DNA of 51,413 nucleotides from a virus. The translations under genes were made by a program, and so were the position numbers. Numbering within the stretch: position 1 is the first letter of the stretch; each line of letters opens with the position of its first letter. Positions 13,187 through 22,775 of this stretch are shown here, in pieces. The notes under the pieces were generated by a model that worked only from the letters and a program-made list of their open reading frames with translations, did no database searches and was not told the DNA's origin. The DNA is taken from positions 1-51,413 of IMG/VR virus record IMGVR_UViG_3300012096_000002. One strand, 5' to 3'.

Positions 13187-14953
13187 TTACTCTTCAGAAG
13201 AAGGGGGAAAGAGTTCAAAATATTGCTTTACAAGTTTCTTATATCTAGCATGTTCGAAGTCAGATACTTGATCTTTAGAAGATATTTTATTCATCTCATC
13301 TCTGATAGCATCCCCTTTCTTAAGCTTACCTGCTAATTCATTCCAAGCTTTATCTACATCAACTCCACCTGTACCAAGATCTAAGTTCTTATTATCATTA
13401 GCAGCACGTCTAAAGTTAATAGGCTCACTCTTACTCTTAATCATCTGTCCAGTAATAGGATCCTCTACGCCATAAGCAGTGGCAAGCGCCGACTTACTAG
13501 TAGGTATTTGTTGTTCAGGAGGAATATCTTCTCCACCAAGCTCTTTTAGAGTACCTTTTGGAGGCAGAATACGACGTTGATGTAGAGTCATATGGAGTCT
13601 ATTCGCTACATTCCTAGCTTCAACTTCTCCTGCTAGCCTAAGATAATAATCATGAGCTTCCTTATCGCCAGCTGTCTGATATTTCTGATACTTAGCAGCA
13701 ACGTCAGTTATATAATCCATATCGTTTAGATCTTTATCAGTTAAACCCAATGCTCCCTTCTTCGCGTACTTTGCGTTTATATCATCCATCCTACCTCTAG
13801 CCCATTTAAGGTGCTCTTGCATAGCCTTATCTAATTTAAGATTATATTCTACTCCAGCTGTACCAGGTGCACCACCTTTAGCAAATCCTTCTATATCTTG
13901 GATAACATGTTGTACTTCATGCATCAATGTACCTTTATTCTGCGCAGCTTCAGATCCCACTCTTATAGTCTTATTAGCAGCATCCCATTCAGCTCCTGCG
14001 CTAGGATACTTAGGATCATGTACAACTCTTATATCTTGTAGTTGAGGATAAGCTTTATAGAGTTCAGGATGATCTAAAACTTTAGTTAAAGCAGATGTTT
14101 GCTCCCCTGTGGCAGAGTTAACTCTAGCATTGTCTTTCCAATCTGTGTTTAAAATAGACTTACTGTCATCTATCTCATATCTCCACTTACCTTCAGAGCC
14201 CTTACCAAAACCTGTCTTCCTCCATATACTCTTATCAAGCTGACCTTCTCCAGCCATCCGCATAGCATCCATTAATTTATCTGTATTTATGGTAGCACTC
14301 TTTACCCCAGCCATAGTGCCTGGACCTGCAGAGAGACCTATATTAATAGATTTATCTATATCTTCAGGAGTAATAGTTATCCAAGGATTGACATATGTAG
14401 CACCAGGAGGAACATAAGTCTTACCTAATATAGCTGGCTTTCCATTCTCATCAACCCAATGCCCTGCTAAATCAGGTCTATCTTTAGCATACATACTTTG
14501 ATCGGAGAACGTAGGATGATTTGGTTTCTTATAAACATCAGACCAATGTCCAGTTTCACCAGGTTGTTCTCCAGCTTTGAAAGCACCTCTAAAATCGTAG
14601 TCTTCTCCTGAATCCTTAGGAGCATTCTGTTGTTTCCAAGTTTGAAACTTTATCTCCTCTTCAGAACTTAATTTAGTCTCGTACTGTTTCCCCGGTATAT
14701 TGGTACCCCCAGATGATTTTAACGCACCAGTGGGCTCCGTAGGGCTTCCTACAGGCATTGTACGATAGACATTAAGTCTTGGAATAGCATCAAATCTATT
14801 CTGAAAGCTACCTGCCTTCTCATTCTCTTGAATCTGATTACGATCTGACTTCTCTTTAGCAGTCAGAGGTAATAGAGCCTGAGGTTTATTTTGATCTACT
14901 AATAGTTCACCTTCATCTTGATAGTAAACACCTGAACTAGAACCGATAGGCAT
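13187..14953 (-). CDS. Virion-associated polyvalent-type protein with HExxH zinc-peptidase domain, 588 aa
   Basis: Last gene of the late operon. Seen: an N-terminal segment with DYDFRGAFKAG and HPTFSDQSMY (about 119-155), a pattern I know from phage virion proteins, then a GKWRYEI motif (256-261), HPELY (295-299) and the zinc-binding HEVQH (345-349) with GEVEAR about 95 residues later (442-447). This set resembles the metallopeptidase-like domains of phage polyvalent proteins, thought to enter the host with the DNA. Placed directly after the internal core proteins, so packaging in the head and ejection are inferred. Proteolytic activity is a prediction. Confidence 0.8.
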   Translation of the reverse strand: MPIGSSSGVYYQDEGELLVDQNKPQALLPLTAKEKSDRNQIQENEKAGSFQNRFDAIPRLNVYRTMPVGSPTEPTGALKSSGGTNIPGKQYETKLSSEEEIKFQTWKQQNAPKDSGEDYDFRGAFKAGEQPGETGHWSDVYKKPNHPTFSDQSMYAKDRPDLAGHWVDENGKPAILGKTYVPPGATYVNPWITITPEDIDKSINIGLSAGPGTMAGVKSATINTDKLMDAMRMAGEGQLDKSIWRKTGFGKGSEGKWRYEIDDSKSILNTDWKDNARVNSATGEQTSALTKVLDHPELYKAYPQLQDIRVVHDPKYPSAGAEWDAANKTIRVGSEAAQNKGTLMHEVQHVIQDIEGFAKGGAPGTAGVEYNLKLDKAMQEHLKWARGRMDDINAKYAKKGALGLTDKDLNDMDYITDVAAKYQKYQTAGDKEAHDYYLRLAGEVEARNVANRLHMTLHQRRILPPKGTLKELGGEDIPPEQQIPTSKSALATAYGVEDPITGQMIKSKSEPINFRRAANDNKNLDLGTGGVDVDKAWNELAGKLKKGDAIRDEMNKISSKDQVSDFEHARYKKLVKQYFELFPPSSEE

Positions 14954-17127
14954 TACTGTTTCCTATTGGGGTAGGAAGAATTGAAACGATCTTCAAAGGT
15001 ATCTTCCAATGTCTTTAGAGATCTAGTCTTATCATGTGAAGATATAATAGCTGTCTTCATAGGTTCAGTAATAGATTGAGTAGCTGGGTCAGCATTATTC
15101 AAGACTTCTAAGATATACCTACTTGTATTACCACCATCCTTATCTTGGATATTACTTAACTGAGCTAGAGCACCATCAACTCTACGAATATACTTATTCA
15201 TATTATCAATGTAAGGATTGCGAGAAGGATTAGGTAATTCTAAGAATTGATTACGATCGTTATCCCAATGAATATCGAAGTTACCTCCCCTACCAGCTAC
15301 CGCAGCTTCAGCAGCAGTTGGTTTCAAAGTAGCATTTGCTGCAGATCTCTCTTGAAATTGTTTATAAGCTTGAAAGGTAGAAGTCATATTATTCAGATCT
15401 TCTCTGAATAGAATTGGGAATTCATTCTCTCCCCACTTCTTCATGTTATCCCAAGCTATCCTACCATCACCACCTTGTTGCTTTAGTTTATACATACTGT
15501 CTATGATGTCAGTAGATAGCATACGATCAAAGGCAGAATACTTACCAGGAACATACTGTCCCTTCTGATTAGTATAGTCCATCTTAATCTCATCCATTAC
15601 ACCCCAGTTATTAGGAGCAAAGGCATACTTAGCTACATTAAGCTTAACATCATCAGGAGCTTTAGGATCAGCTAGTATCTTAGGAACCATCAGATAGTTA
15701 TCAATTAGACGAGTCTTAGGATCAACATTTGCTTTCTTAGCTTGTTGAATATCTTCTTTAAGACTAGCAGGATGCAACGGATCTATTTGAGAAGCAGCAT
15801 TAGCTAACTTACCTTGCATTATAGGAATAAGATCCTTGTCTAGATTATTTAACAGACCTTGTTTAAGCATTGCATCGCCCCAATTAGGAGCAATCTTATA
15901 TAAAGCGCCTAGTGCTTGCAGTTGTGTACCAACCTTAGGATCATTATATAGATTTAAATTATTCTTCTCATCAATAGACTGCGTTACTCTGGAAGCTGTA
16001 TGGGCAAAGCCTAACTTCTCATCTCCGATATATTTAATATACTCATCGAGAGGTTTAACCTGAGCAGTGATGTGAGACATAACTTTCTGCTCACCTATTA
16101 GACCCATAGTTGTTTGACCATTAGCATCAGGTTCATTAGCTTTACGTATTGCATTGGCAACAACATTAGCTCTTAGAGCGGTAAGACCCATTAATCCTTG
16201 TTCAAGTTTAACTGGATCTACTTTAGCACCTTCAGAATTAGCTTTAGTAATAGTATCTACCAAACCTTGAGCAGTCTGAGTGCCTCCAGCTATATGAGTA
16301 ATATCAAGAGCAGCCATAGTATCACTAGCTACTATCTTAGCAAAGGATTGTTCTGTCTTAGTTTGAATATCAGATAACCTACCTTGTTCATTAGTACGGT
16401 CAGACATTTCTTGCTGACGTTCATATTCTCTAGAAGAATATTTATAGATATAACTATAAACTTGACTAGGCGATAGCTTACCAGCATCCCATAAGGCTGC
16501 TGCTACATTAGCATTAGGAATACCCTGTTTTACAGCATCTCTAACCATAGTGGTAATCTTATCATGCTCTGACTTAGCATTACCAGCATTACGATTAATA
16601 TCTTCCAACAGATTACGCATCACTGCATTAGCAGGATCAACGCCACTGACAGTCTTAATCTGTTCATCAATATAATCCCGATATCCTGGATACTGAGCAC
16701 GCATTTGCTTAGCTAAAGAGTTAAGGTTCATGGTGTAGAGAGTATCATTAAGATGACCTCCCTGAATTTGGGAAGCACCTATAGCTTTAGCTCTATCTAA
16801 TCCTGCCTGTAATCCACCTGGAACCTGAGATTGCTGAGCCTCAGCTAATGTCTGCTCTTGATCTGGTATTACATTCTGAGCATTCTTGATACCTTGATAA
16901 GCATTGATGTAGTCGTCACGTAGCTTATTAACACCAGTATCAACCTTCTCCCTTAGGAAAGACTTCTCACTAGTATCATATAACTTAGCTGCTTCCTCAA
17001 TACCTGTAGCTGCTGTACCAAGAGCTATACCAGTTGACTTATCTGACTCAGGCTGTTGGATAGGCCGAGATACTCTAGTCCAATCTGGAATAGGTACTGC
17101 AGGTACTGTAGGATCGAAGCTAGCCAT
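14953..17127 (-). CDS. Internal virion protein, 724 aa
   Basis: Large, mostly helical, coiled-coil-rich, glutamine/asparagine-rich protein with no catalytic motif I recognise. Size and position (after the 1694-aa protein, end of the structural block) match the internal core/ejection proteins of T7-like phages (gp15 analogue). One-base overlap with the next gene and with its upstream neighbour. Role in forming a DNA translocation channel is by analogy. Confidence 0.7.
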   Translation of the reverse strand: MASFDPTVPAVPIPDWTRVSRPIQQPESDKSTGIALGTAATGIEEAAKLYDTSEKSFLREKVDTGVNKLRDDYINAYQGIKNAQNVIPDQEQTLAEAQQSQVPGGLQAGLDRAKAIGASQIQGGHLNDTLYTMNLNSLAKQMRAQYPGYRDYIDEQIKTVSGVDPANAVMRNLLEDINRNAGNAKSEHDKITTMVRDAVKQGIPNANVAAALWDAGKLSPSQVYSYIYKYSSREYERQQEMSDRTNEQGRLSDIQTKTEQSFAKIVASDTMAALDITHIAGGTQTAQGLVDTITKANSEGAKVDPVKLEQGLMGLTALRANVVANAIRKANEPDANGQTTMGLIGEQKVMSHITAQVKPLDEYIKYIGDEKLGFAHTASRVTQSIDEKNNLNLYNDPKVGTQLQALGALYKIAPNWGDAMLKQGLLNNLDKDLIPIMQGKLANAASQIDPLHPASLKEDIQQAKKANVDPKTRLIDNYLMVPKILADPKAPDDVKLNVAKYAFAPNNWGVMDEIKMDYTNQKGQYVPGKYSAFDRMLSTDIIDSMYKLKQQGGDGRIAWDNMKKWGENEFPILFREDLNNMTSTFQAYKQFQERSAANATLKPTAAEAAVAGRGGNFDIHWDNDRNQFLELPNPSRNPYIDNMNKYIRRVDGALAQLSNIQDKDGGNTSRYILEVLNNADPATQSITEPMKTAIISSHDKTRSLKTLEDTFEDRFNSSYPNRKQ

Positions 17128-20100
17128 TATTGTTTATATTCCTGTTGTAGTTTAGTTCTATACTGTTCTGTACGTGTGGCTTGTACATCCGATTGGAACC
17201 ATTTCTTAGTGGGTACCTTAGTAGTTGCGAAGTGTTGTGAGACTTGATCTGCTTGAGTTTCATAACCATTCATAGCTTTAGATATGACTCCAGCTCTCAT
17301 GTCTAGAGGCATACCTGCCCACTCCATACGACCAAAAGCTCTACGAAAATAATCATTAGATTGATTCTGATCTTGAGCAGCAGAAGTCATTAAACCTCTA
17401 CGAATTTCTTTAATGACTTCCTTCTCAGTCCACTTCTGGTAATCATCTTCAGACTTCTTGATATTAGTTATCTGATAAGCATCATCTGCTTCTTGACCGT
17501 GTAGACCTGTAACTCCTTGAAATAGAGCATTTAAAGTACTGACATTACCTTGATAACCTTCATTCTTAGATAACCATTTACCTGTATTCAAAGCAGTTAA
17601 CACCTGCCAAGAAGAATTAATACTAGATACTTCCTTGAAGACATCTAAAGCATCTTCTACTTTAAAAGGATGATCCATCTCTTTAGGATTACCTCGTATA
17701 CCTGAGATTATTGATAAAGCTAAAGGACTTGCACTAGCTAGAGTATTGGAGAAGATACTGACACCAGCACCACCTAATAGCTGCCACCAAGTATGGTCAG
17801 ACCATAGTTGATTGAAACCTTGAATACCATAACGTGGTCCTACATTATAGAAGTTACCCTTTTCCAGATCACCTTTACCAGTGACCATAGCTCCTAGGAT
17901 AGCAGGTAAACCTTCCATCATTGCAGAGGTAAACCAATTGTGTCCCATAACATAACCACGATCTATTGCTTCCTTACGAAAGACATCATATAGAGGTAGA
18001 CCTGTTAAACCAAAGGCTACTGGTATACCGTATAGACTTGAATAGATTGCAGCCATCCTAGTCTTAGCAGCTAAGCTAAGTCTATTACCCAGAAACTGTT
18101 CAGTAGTTCTAAGTTGATAAGTTAAGAATTGAGTGGTAAGACCCATGACTCCAGTATGTAATTCAGAAGCAGAAGCCCTGGACATATTGGCGCTGAGTAA
18201 GTCAGCTCTATGTAATATTGAAGCTCTATCAGAATTAGTAATTAAACCAGTAGGTTTAACTTCCCTAAACTCTCGATAAGCAGTATACCAAGCTCCTAAT
18301 CTAACAGACTTCTCACCAGCTCTGAAGAATCCTTGCCCTGCATTTAAGAAGTTACCCCAATCATTACCAATGAATTGATGTTGAACATTATCACGCATAG
18401 CATATTCACCAGAGACATGTTCGAAACCAGTCTCACGTAGAAGTCTATTAGCTTCTAACCATTCACCAGGTTTACCAAAACCTAGATTAGAAGCAGCACT
18501 ATCTAGTTTAGATAAGAAGCCTTCAGTCCTATTAATATTAGCCCAACCATGTAAGAACGCACCAGCAGTGCCACCTGCGCCATGTTTAAAGCCTGCTATA
18601 CCAACTATAGACGCATAGGTTTGTGCTTGCACCAGTATTTGCGCAGGATTAAATACACCAAGTTTAGTATTAAAAGCAAAGGATCTTAATAGACGAACAG
18701 GATCATGGATATGACTCAGTGCCCAGAGAGGAATGATGGCAGCCTTCTCAGCTAGTCCACCTTTCTCATAAGCTGTATCGGCTAGATGTTGAGCTAAGCT
18801 ATGAGTCCAAGTATCAAAGGTATTAGGTATACCTACAAACTGATTAATCTTCATTCTATTAGCTAGAAGCTTATTCAATATCTCAGGAGGAGTAGCTGAT
18901 TTAAAAGCATTCTTATCTGTAGCTTGATGGAAGTTCCAGAATGGAGAAGCCCTTAACGAGGATTCATTCTCCTTTAAATAAGGTCCTGCTTCACGAAGCC
19001 AATGCTCGACAGCAAAGATCTTGTAGTCATCCATATAGGTACTATTGATTGCTCTATTGAGAGCACGGTTCATAGTAGGAATAGGATCTGTTAACTTAGC
19101 AGGTTCATACTTCCATAAAGAACTATCCCGTCCACCAGTTATAGTACCAACTCTCTCAGCATCACGTTGTAAGTTAAAGGCAACTCTATTCTGAGCTGCA
19201 TCAGATCCTTCTTTAGTACCATCTCGGAATGTACCTGGATATCTTGACTCAAGAGACTTATCTAGATCATATATCTTTCTATTCTTAGGTACGACATAGA
19301 ATGGTTCTGTAGTGCTCAGACGTGGAGGAATTATATTACCTTTAGGATCTCTACTAGGCTTAAACCACTTACTTAGTTCATCCCATTTAATAGGTAGAGT
19401 TCTCTCGGTTAAAGCTTGAGCTTCATCTAATTGATTCTTACCAATCAAGACACGAACAGCATCTAGACGTCTAGCGACATCTGCACCCTTAGCTCTATTA
19501 TCAATAGGCATTACAGTCTGATCTCCAGTGTAGAGATCATTGTACTTAGTACGCTTATCACTAGCTACTGTACCAGCACGTTCCGGAATTATCTGAGCCT
19601 GCTTAATATAATGTTCATAAGGATATTCAAAGTGACCGCCACCACGTCTTGCAACATGGTTGAAGTCTAGTGGTTTAGTTTCAACGTTATCTGTTACTAC
19701 ATACCTGACACGTTCTGAAGCAGCTACGTCACTGAAATTCTTAAGAGGATATTCATCTGGATTATAAATCCGTATTACTTTACGAGCACCTACAGAAACA
19801 TCTTTCTCTAACTTCTCCCAAATTTGAGGATTAAGAGCACGACTTTGCAGATTGTATAACTTCTCATCGCCGAGACGATTACCCATGATCAAGACATTAT
19901 CTTTACCATGGGGCATTGTTTTCTCTTCTATTCCATCGAAGAAACCAGATCTCTCAAATTGATTAGAACCTGAAACACCACTACGAGATAACGCAGCAAT
20001 CTGATGTTGCTCTGTACCTATACGGGCACGGTTACGAAACTCTGCTATCTCTGAGAATATTCTATTACCTTCAGTTAACTTAACGTGAGCAAAGTAAGCC

Positions 20101-22211
20101 TCTACCTCTGGGAAACTAGGAGAACGGTTATAATATCTTAGATAATGATCTTCCAATTCTCCGGGTGTCTTAAAGAAATAGCCAGGGAGTCCTGTATCAG
20201 GATCGTTAATCTTACGAGCTTGATCTAAGACATCTGTAAAGTCTTTCCAAGTCTGTCGTTGTTTTAGTGTAACTTTATTGAGCAGTGCTCTAGGCTTAGC
20301 ACTCCAATACCCATAACTAGTACCAGTAATAGGATCATTTTTATAGTAACCAGTAGCAATTGCTTCGATCTTAGATTGTTCATCCTTAGCCCACTGTTTG
20401 AATAAGTTCTGGGTATAAGTAGCAACTAGACGTTGCTTCATATCATTTACAGCTAAAGTATTGTCAGCACCACGCCATCTGCTGAAGGCAGCTTTGAGAG
20501 TTCCCGTTTCATTGGATACACTACTAGCACCGGGTCCAGTAAAGTTACCTTTAGTATCTCTATCGATCATATAGTTGCGGACTATATCTTCAGTTTCATT
20601 ATATGGTTTTGTAACTACAAGTTTGAAACCTAGACCATCCTGAGCTACCTTAGCCCCAGTAAGACCGTGCATATCTGCAAAGTTCTGGGCTGTAGTAGCA
20701 TTAGAATGTAACGTACCATCTAGATCCCCTAGATGAGTTTCCACATGCCAGGTATTAGTAACAGGTTCCCGTATAGGAGGAGATTGATCTAGAATAGCAT
20801 TCTCTAGACCTTTGAAATTATTCTTATTAAGTTCTCCATAAGCACGGAGAGCATTCTCTGTCTCCAGAGGAATTGGAGTTCTATTAACTCTAGCTGCAGT
20901 AACAGCAGTCTGGAGAATAGTATCAGCAGATCTAGTAAACCCATCTTGAAGACGAGTCATTTGTTCTCTACTCATAGCTCCAGGACGATTGTAATTATAA
21001 TCAGTAGCTAGCTGTTCTAAATCTAATCTGAAGTTAGAAGGCAACCTATCGATCATATCCTGAAAGAAGTTATCCTTACCGTTAAGAGTCTTAGTTACCT
21101 TATCCGCAGTTCTTATTACTCCAGCTTCTGCAACATTACCTGCACCTTCAGCGGCAGCAGCTTTGATGGGAATGTCTTTAGCATCCTTAGCAGCAGAAGA
21201 TATAATATCTCTGACAGCAGTCCTAGCTTGGTTATAGACAGCAACCTTACGAGCTAAAGAAAGACCACCTTTAAAACCTGTAGCAATATCTACTGGAGCT
21301 ATAGCTGTGGAGAAGTTATCTATGGTACTTCGAGAGGAAGTAACACCTGCTAGATAGTCAACAAATTGTTTAGCCAGACTAGGATTATCTTGACGTAGAG
21401 GATTTAAGATAGCATCAACTCTAGTTTTAAATACTTCTTGATCTGGTATACGTAAAAGGAAATCAGCCTGAGCTTGTAAGTTAGTGCCTAAACCTAAACC
21501 TCCAGATACTTTACCTACCTCTGGAACAAGACCACGCATCTTAGCTTCAGGATATACCTGAGTAAGACTTTTAAGTTGATCTGCTAAATAAGGTACCCAA
21601 CCCTGCTCATGTACTTCCTGATTTAAATTATCTTGCCAAGTACGAACATACTCCATCTTAAAGACAGCAAGATTTCCTTTATCAAGCAAGGGTTGTACTT
21701 GTTCTGGAATATCCTTTACAGCTTCATCCATCACAGTATCTTTCATGCGAGCCGCAGCCTCATGAATAGATCCTATGTAAGACTTACCAAAATTCTCTTC
21801 CATTACTGTGGTAGGATCGGTAGGTTTGTTAGCAGGATTGAAAGGATCTAATATCCTTCTAACCTCAGTATAATCTAGCAATCCTTGCTTCTGATTAGCA
21901 GCATCAATTAGCATCTTCTGCTTCTGCTGAGCCTTCTGCTGATCTAAAACTGAAGATAACTCTTCACGTAATCCAGGTTCATCACCTTTAGATATACGCA
22001 TATAGACTTGAGCTGCATCCATAACTCCACTATTACCAAAGGCATAGTTGAACTTATCAGCACGCTTCTTAGCTATCTCAGGCTGAGGAGGCTCTACTGG
22101 AGCAGGTCCTGCCGGAGCTAGACTAATTTGAGTATCAGCAGCTTGTGCAGGTTCTGAGATTGAGATTGGAGTAGAAGTATCTTCTTGAGGTAATTCTTGA
22201 GGTTCAGCCAT
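17127..22211 (-). CDS. Giant internal virion (ejection) protein, 1694 aa
   Basis: Largest gene in the window. Starts with an acidic/proline-rich, Gln-rich leader, is long and helical, and has several hydrophobic stretches in the C-terminal third (for example AAIIPLWALSHI and IYSSLYGIPVAFGLTGLPL), consistent with membrane insertion during DNA ejection as for T7 gp16 (1318 aa). I see no lytic transglycosylase motif at the N-terminus, unlike T7 gp16. Sits between two other internal protein genes. Identity rests on size, context and composition. Confidence 0.75.
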   Translation of the reverse strand: MAEPQELPQEDTSTPISISEPAQAADTQISLAPAGPAPVEPPQPEIAKKRADKFNYAFGNSGVMDAAQVYMRISKGDEPGLREELSSVLDQQKAQQKQKMLIDAANQKQGLLDYTEVRRILDPFNPANKPTDPTTVMEENFGKSYIGSIHEAAARMKDTVMDEAVKDIPEQVQPLLDKGNLAVFKMEYVRTWQDNLNQEVHEQGWVPYLADQLKSLTQVYPEAKMRGLVPEVGKVSGGLGLGTNLQAQADFLLRIPDQEVFKTRVDAILNPLRQDNPSLAKQFVDYLAGVTSSRSTIDNFSTAIAPVDIATGFKGGLSLARKVAVYNQARTAVRDIISSAAKDAKDIPIKAAAAEGAGNVAEAGVIRTADKVTKTLNGKDNFFQDMIDRLPSNFRLDLEQLATDYNYNRPGAMSREQMTRLQDGFTRSADTILQTAVTAARVNRTPIPLETENALRAYGELNKNNFKGLENAILDQSPPIREPVTNTWHVETHLGDLDGTLHSNATTAQNFADMHGLTGAKVAQDGLGFKLVVTKPYNETEDIVRNYMIDRDTKGNFTGPGASSVSNETGTLKAAFSRWRGADNTLAVNDMKQRLVATYTQNLFKQWAKDEQSKIEAIATGYYKNDPITGTSYGYWSAKPRALLNKVTLKQRQTWKDFTDVLDQARKINDPDTGLPGYFFKTPGELEDHYLRYYNRSPSFPEVEAYFAHVKLTEGNRIFSEIAEFRNRARIGTEQHQIAALSRSGVSGSNQFERSGFFDGIEEKTMPHGKDNVLIMGNRLGDEKLYNLQSRALNPQIWEKLEKDVSVGARKVIRIYNPDEYPLKNFSDVAASERVRYVVTDNVETKPLDFNHVARRGGGHFEYPYEHYIKQAQIIPERAGTVASDKRTKYNDLYTGDQTVMPIDNRAKGADVARRLDAVRVLIGKNQLDEAQALTERTLPIKWDELSKWFKPSRDPKGNIIPPRLSTTEPFYVVPKNRKIYDLDKSLESRYPGTFRDGTKEGSDAAQNRVAFNLQRDAERVGTITGGRDSSLWKYEPAKLTDPIPTMNRALNRAINSTYMDDYKIFAVEHWLREAGPYLKENESSLRASPFWNFHQATDKNAFKSATPPEILNKLLANRMKINQFVGIPNTFDTWTHSLAQHLADTAYEKGGLAEKAAIIPLWALSHIHDPVRLLRSFAFNTKLGVFNPAQILVQAQTYASIVGIAGFKHGAGGTAGAFLHGWANINRTEGFLSKLDSAASNLGFGKPGEWLEANRLLRETGFEHVSGEYAMRDNVQHQFIGNDWGNFLNAGQGFFRAGEKSVRLGAWYTAYREFREVKPTGLITNSDRASILHRADLLSANMSRASASELHTGVMGLTTQFLTYQLRTTEQFLGNRLSLAAKTRMAAIYSSLYGIPVAFGLTGLPLYDVFRKEAIDRGYVMGHNWFTSAMMEGLPAILGAMVTGKGDLEKGNFYNVGPRYGIQGFNQLWSDHTWWQLLGGAGVSIFSNTLASASPLALSIISGIRGNPKEMDHPFKVEDALDVFKEVSSINSSWQVLTALNTGKWLSKNEGYQGNVSTLNALFQGVTGLHGQEADDAYQITNIKKSEDDYQKWTEKEVIKEIRRGLMTSAAQDQNQSNDYFRRAFGRMEWAGMPLDMRAGVISKAMNGYETQADQVSQHFATTKVPTKKWFQSDVQATRTEQYRTKLQQEYKQ

Positions 22212-22214
22212 TAG

Positions 22215-22775
22215 TTAACCTGTACCATATCCAGAAGGACTACCACCTCCCATTAAGAAGCCAAAACTTCCGCTACCTCCTAAATTCTTACCGAAGGATC
22301 CTATAATTGGACCAGCTTTAAGGAGTGATCCGCCAAGAGATTGTATTCCCTGATCTGTAGCAGCTTCTCCACCCAATTGAGCTAACTGTACTCTCTTAGA
22401 AGAGATGTCTGTATCAATACCAAAGATATTCTTACTAATTTCTAAACCTTGATTAATACCCAATGCATTTTGGAAACCTTCATTAGTAGCAGCAGCTTGT
22501 CCGCCAGCTAAACCTGAACCAAACTGTGCACCTTGACTAGTAGCTGTAGATAATCCTTGATCTTGAGCTTGTTGAATATTACGAAAGTTCTGTAAACTAG
22601 ATCTCTGAGCTTCTAATTGTACTTGTTGTTGTTTCTGAGCTTGAACTTTTTGTTCATCTTGAGCTATCTGTCCACTAACCTGAGCTTGTTCTTTAGCATT
22701 TGCAGCTTGACTTGCACCCCCAAAGAGTGACAATCCTAAACCTGCTATGCCTAAAGCTATTGTGATTGGATCCAT
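22215..22775 (-). CDS. Internal virion protein, T7 gp14-like, 186 aa
   Basis: An N-terminal hydrophobic helix (ITIALGIAGLGLSLFGGASQ) is followed by a long Gln/Ala-rich coiled segment (KEQAQVSGQIAQDEQKVQ) and a glycine-rich C-terminus. This layout and its place directly upstream of the big internal proteins match gp14-type core proteins that insert in the outer membrane on ejection (function by analogy). One base overlaps the tail tubular B gene. Confidence 0.75.
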   Translation of the reverse strand: MDPITIALGIAGLGLSLFGGASQAANAKEQAQVSGQIAQDEQKVQAQKQQQVQLEAQRSSLQNFRNIQQAQDQGLSTATSQGAQFGSGLAGGQAAATNEGFQNALGINQGLEISKNIFGIDTDISSKRVQLAQLGGEAATDQGIQSLGGSLLKAGPIIGSFGKNLGGSGSFGFLMGGGSPSGYGTG

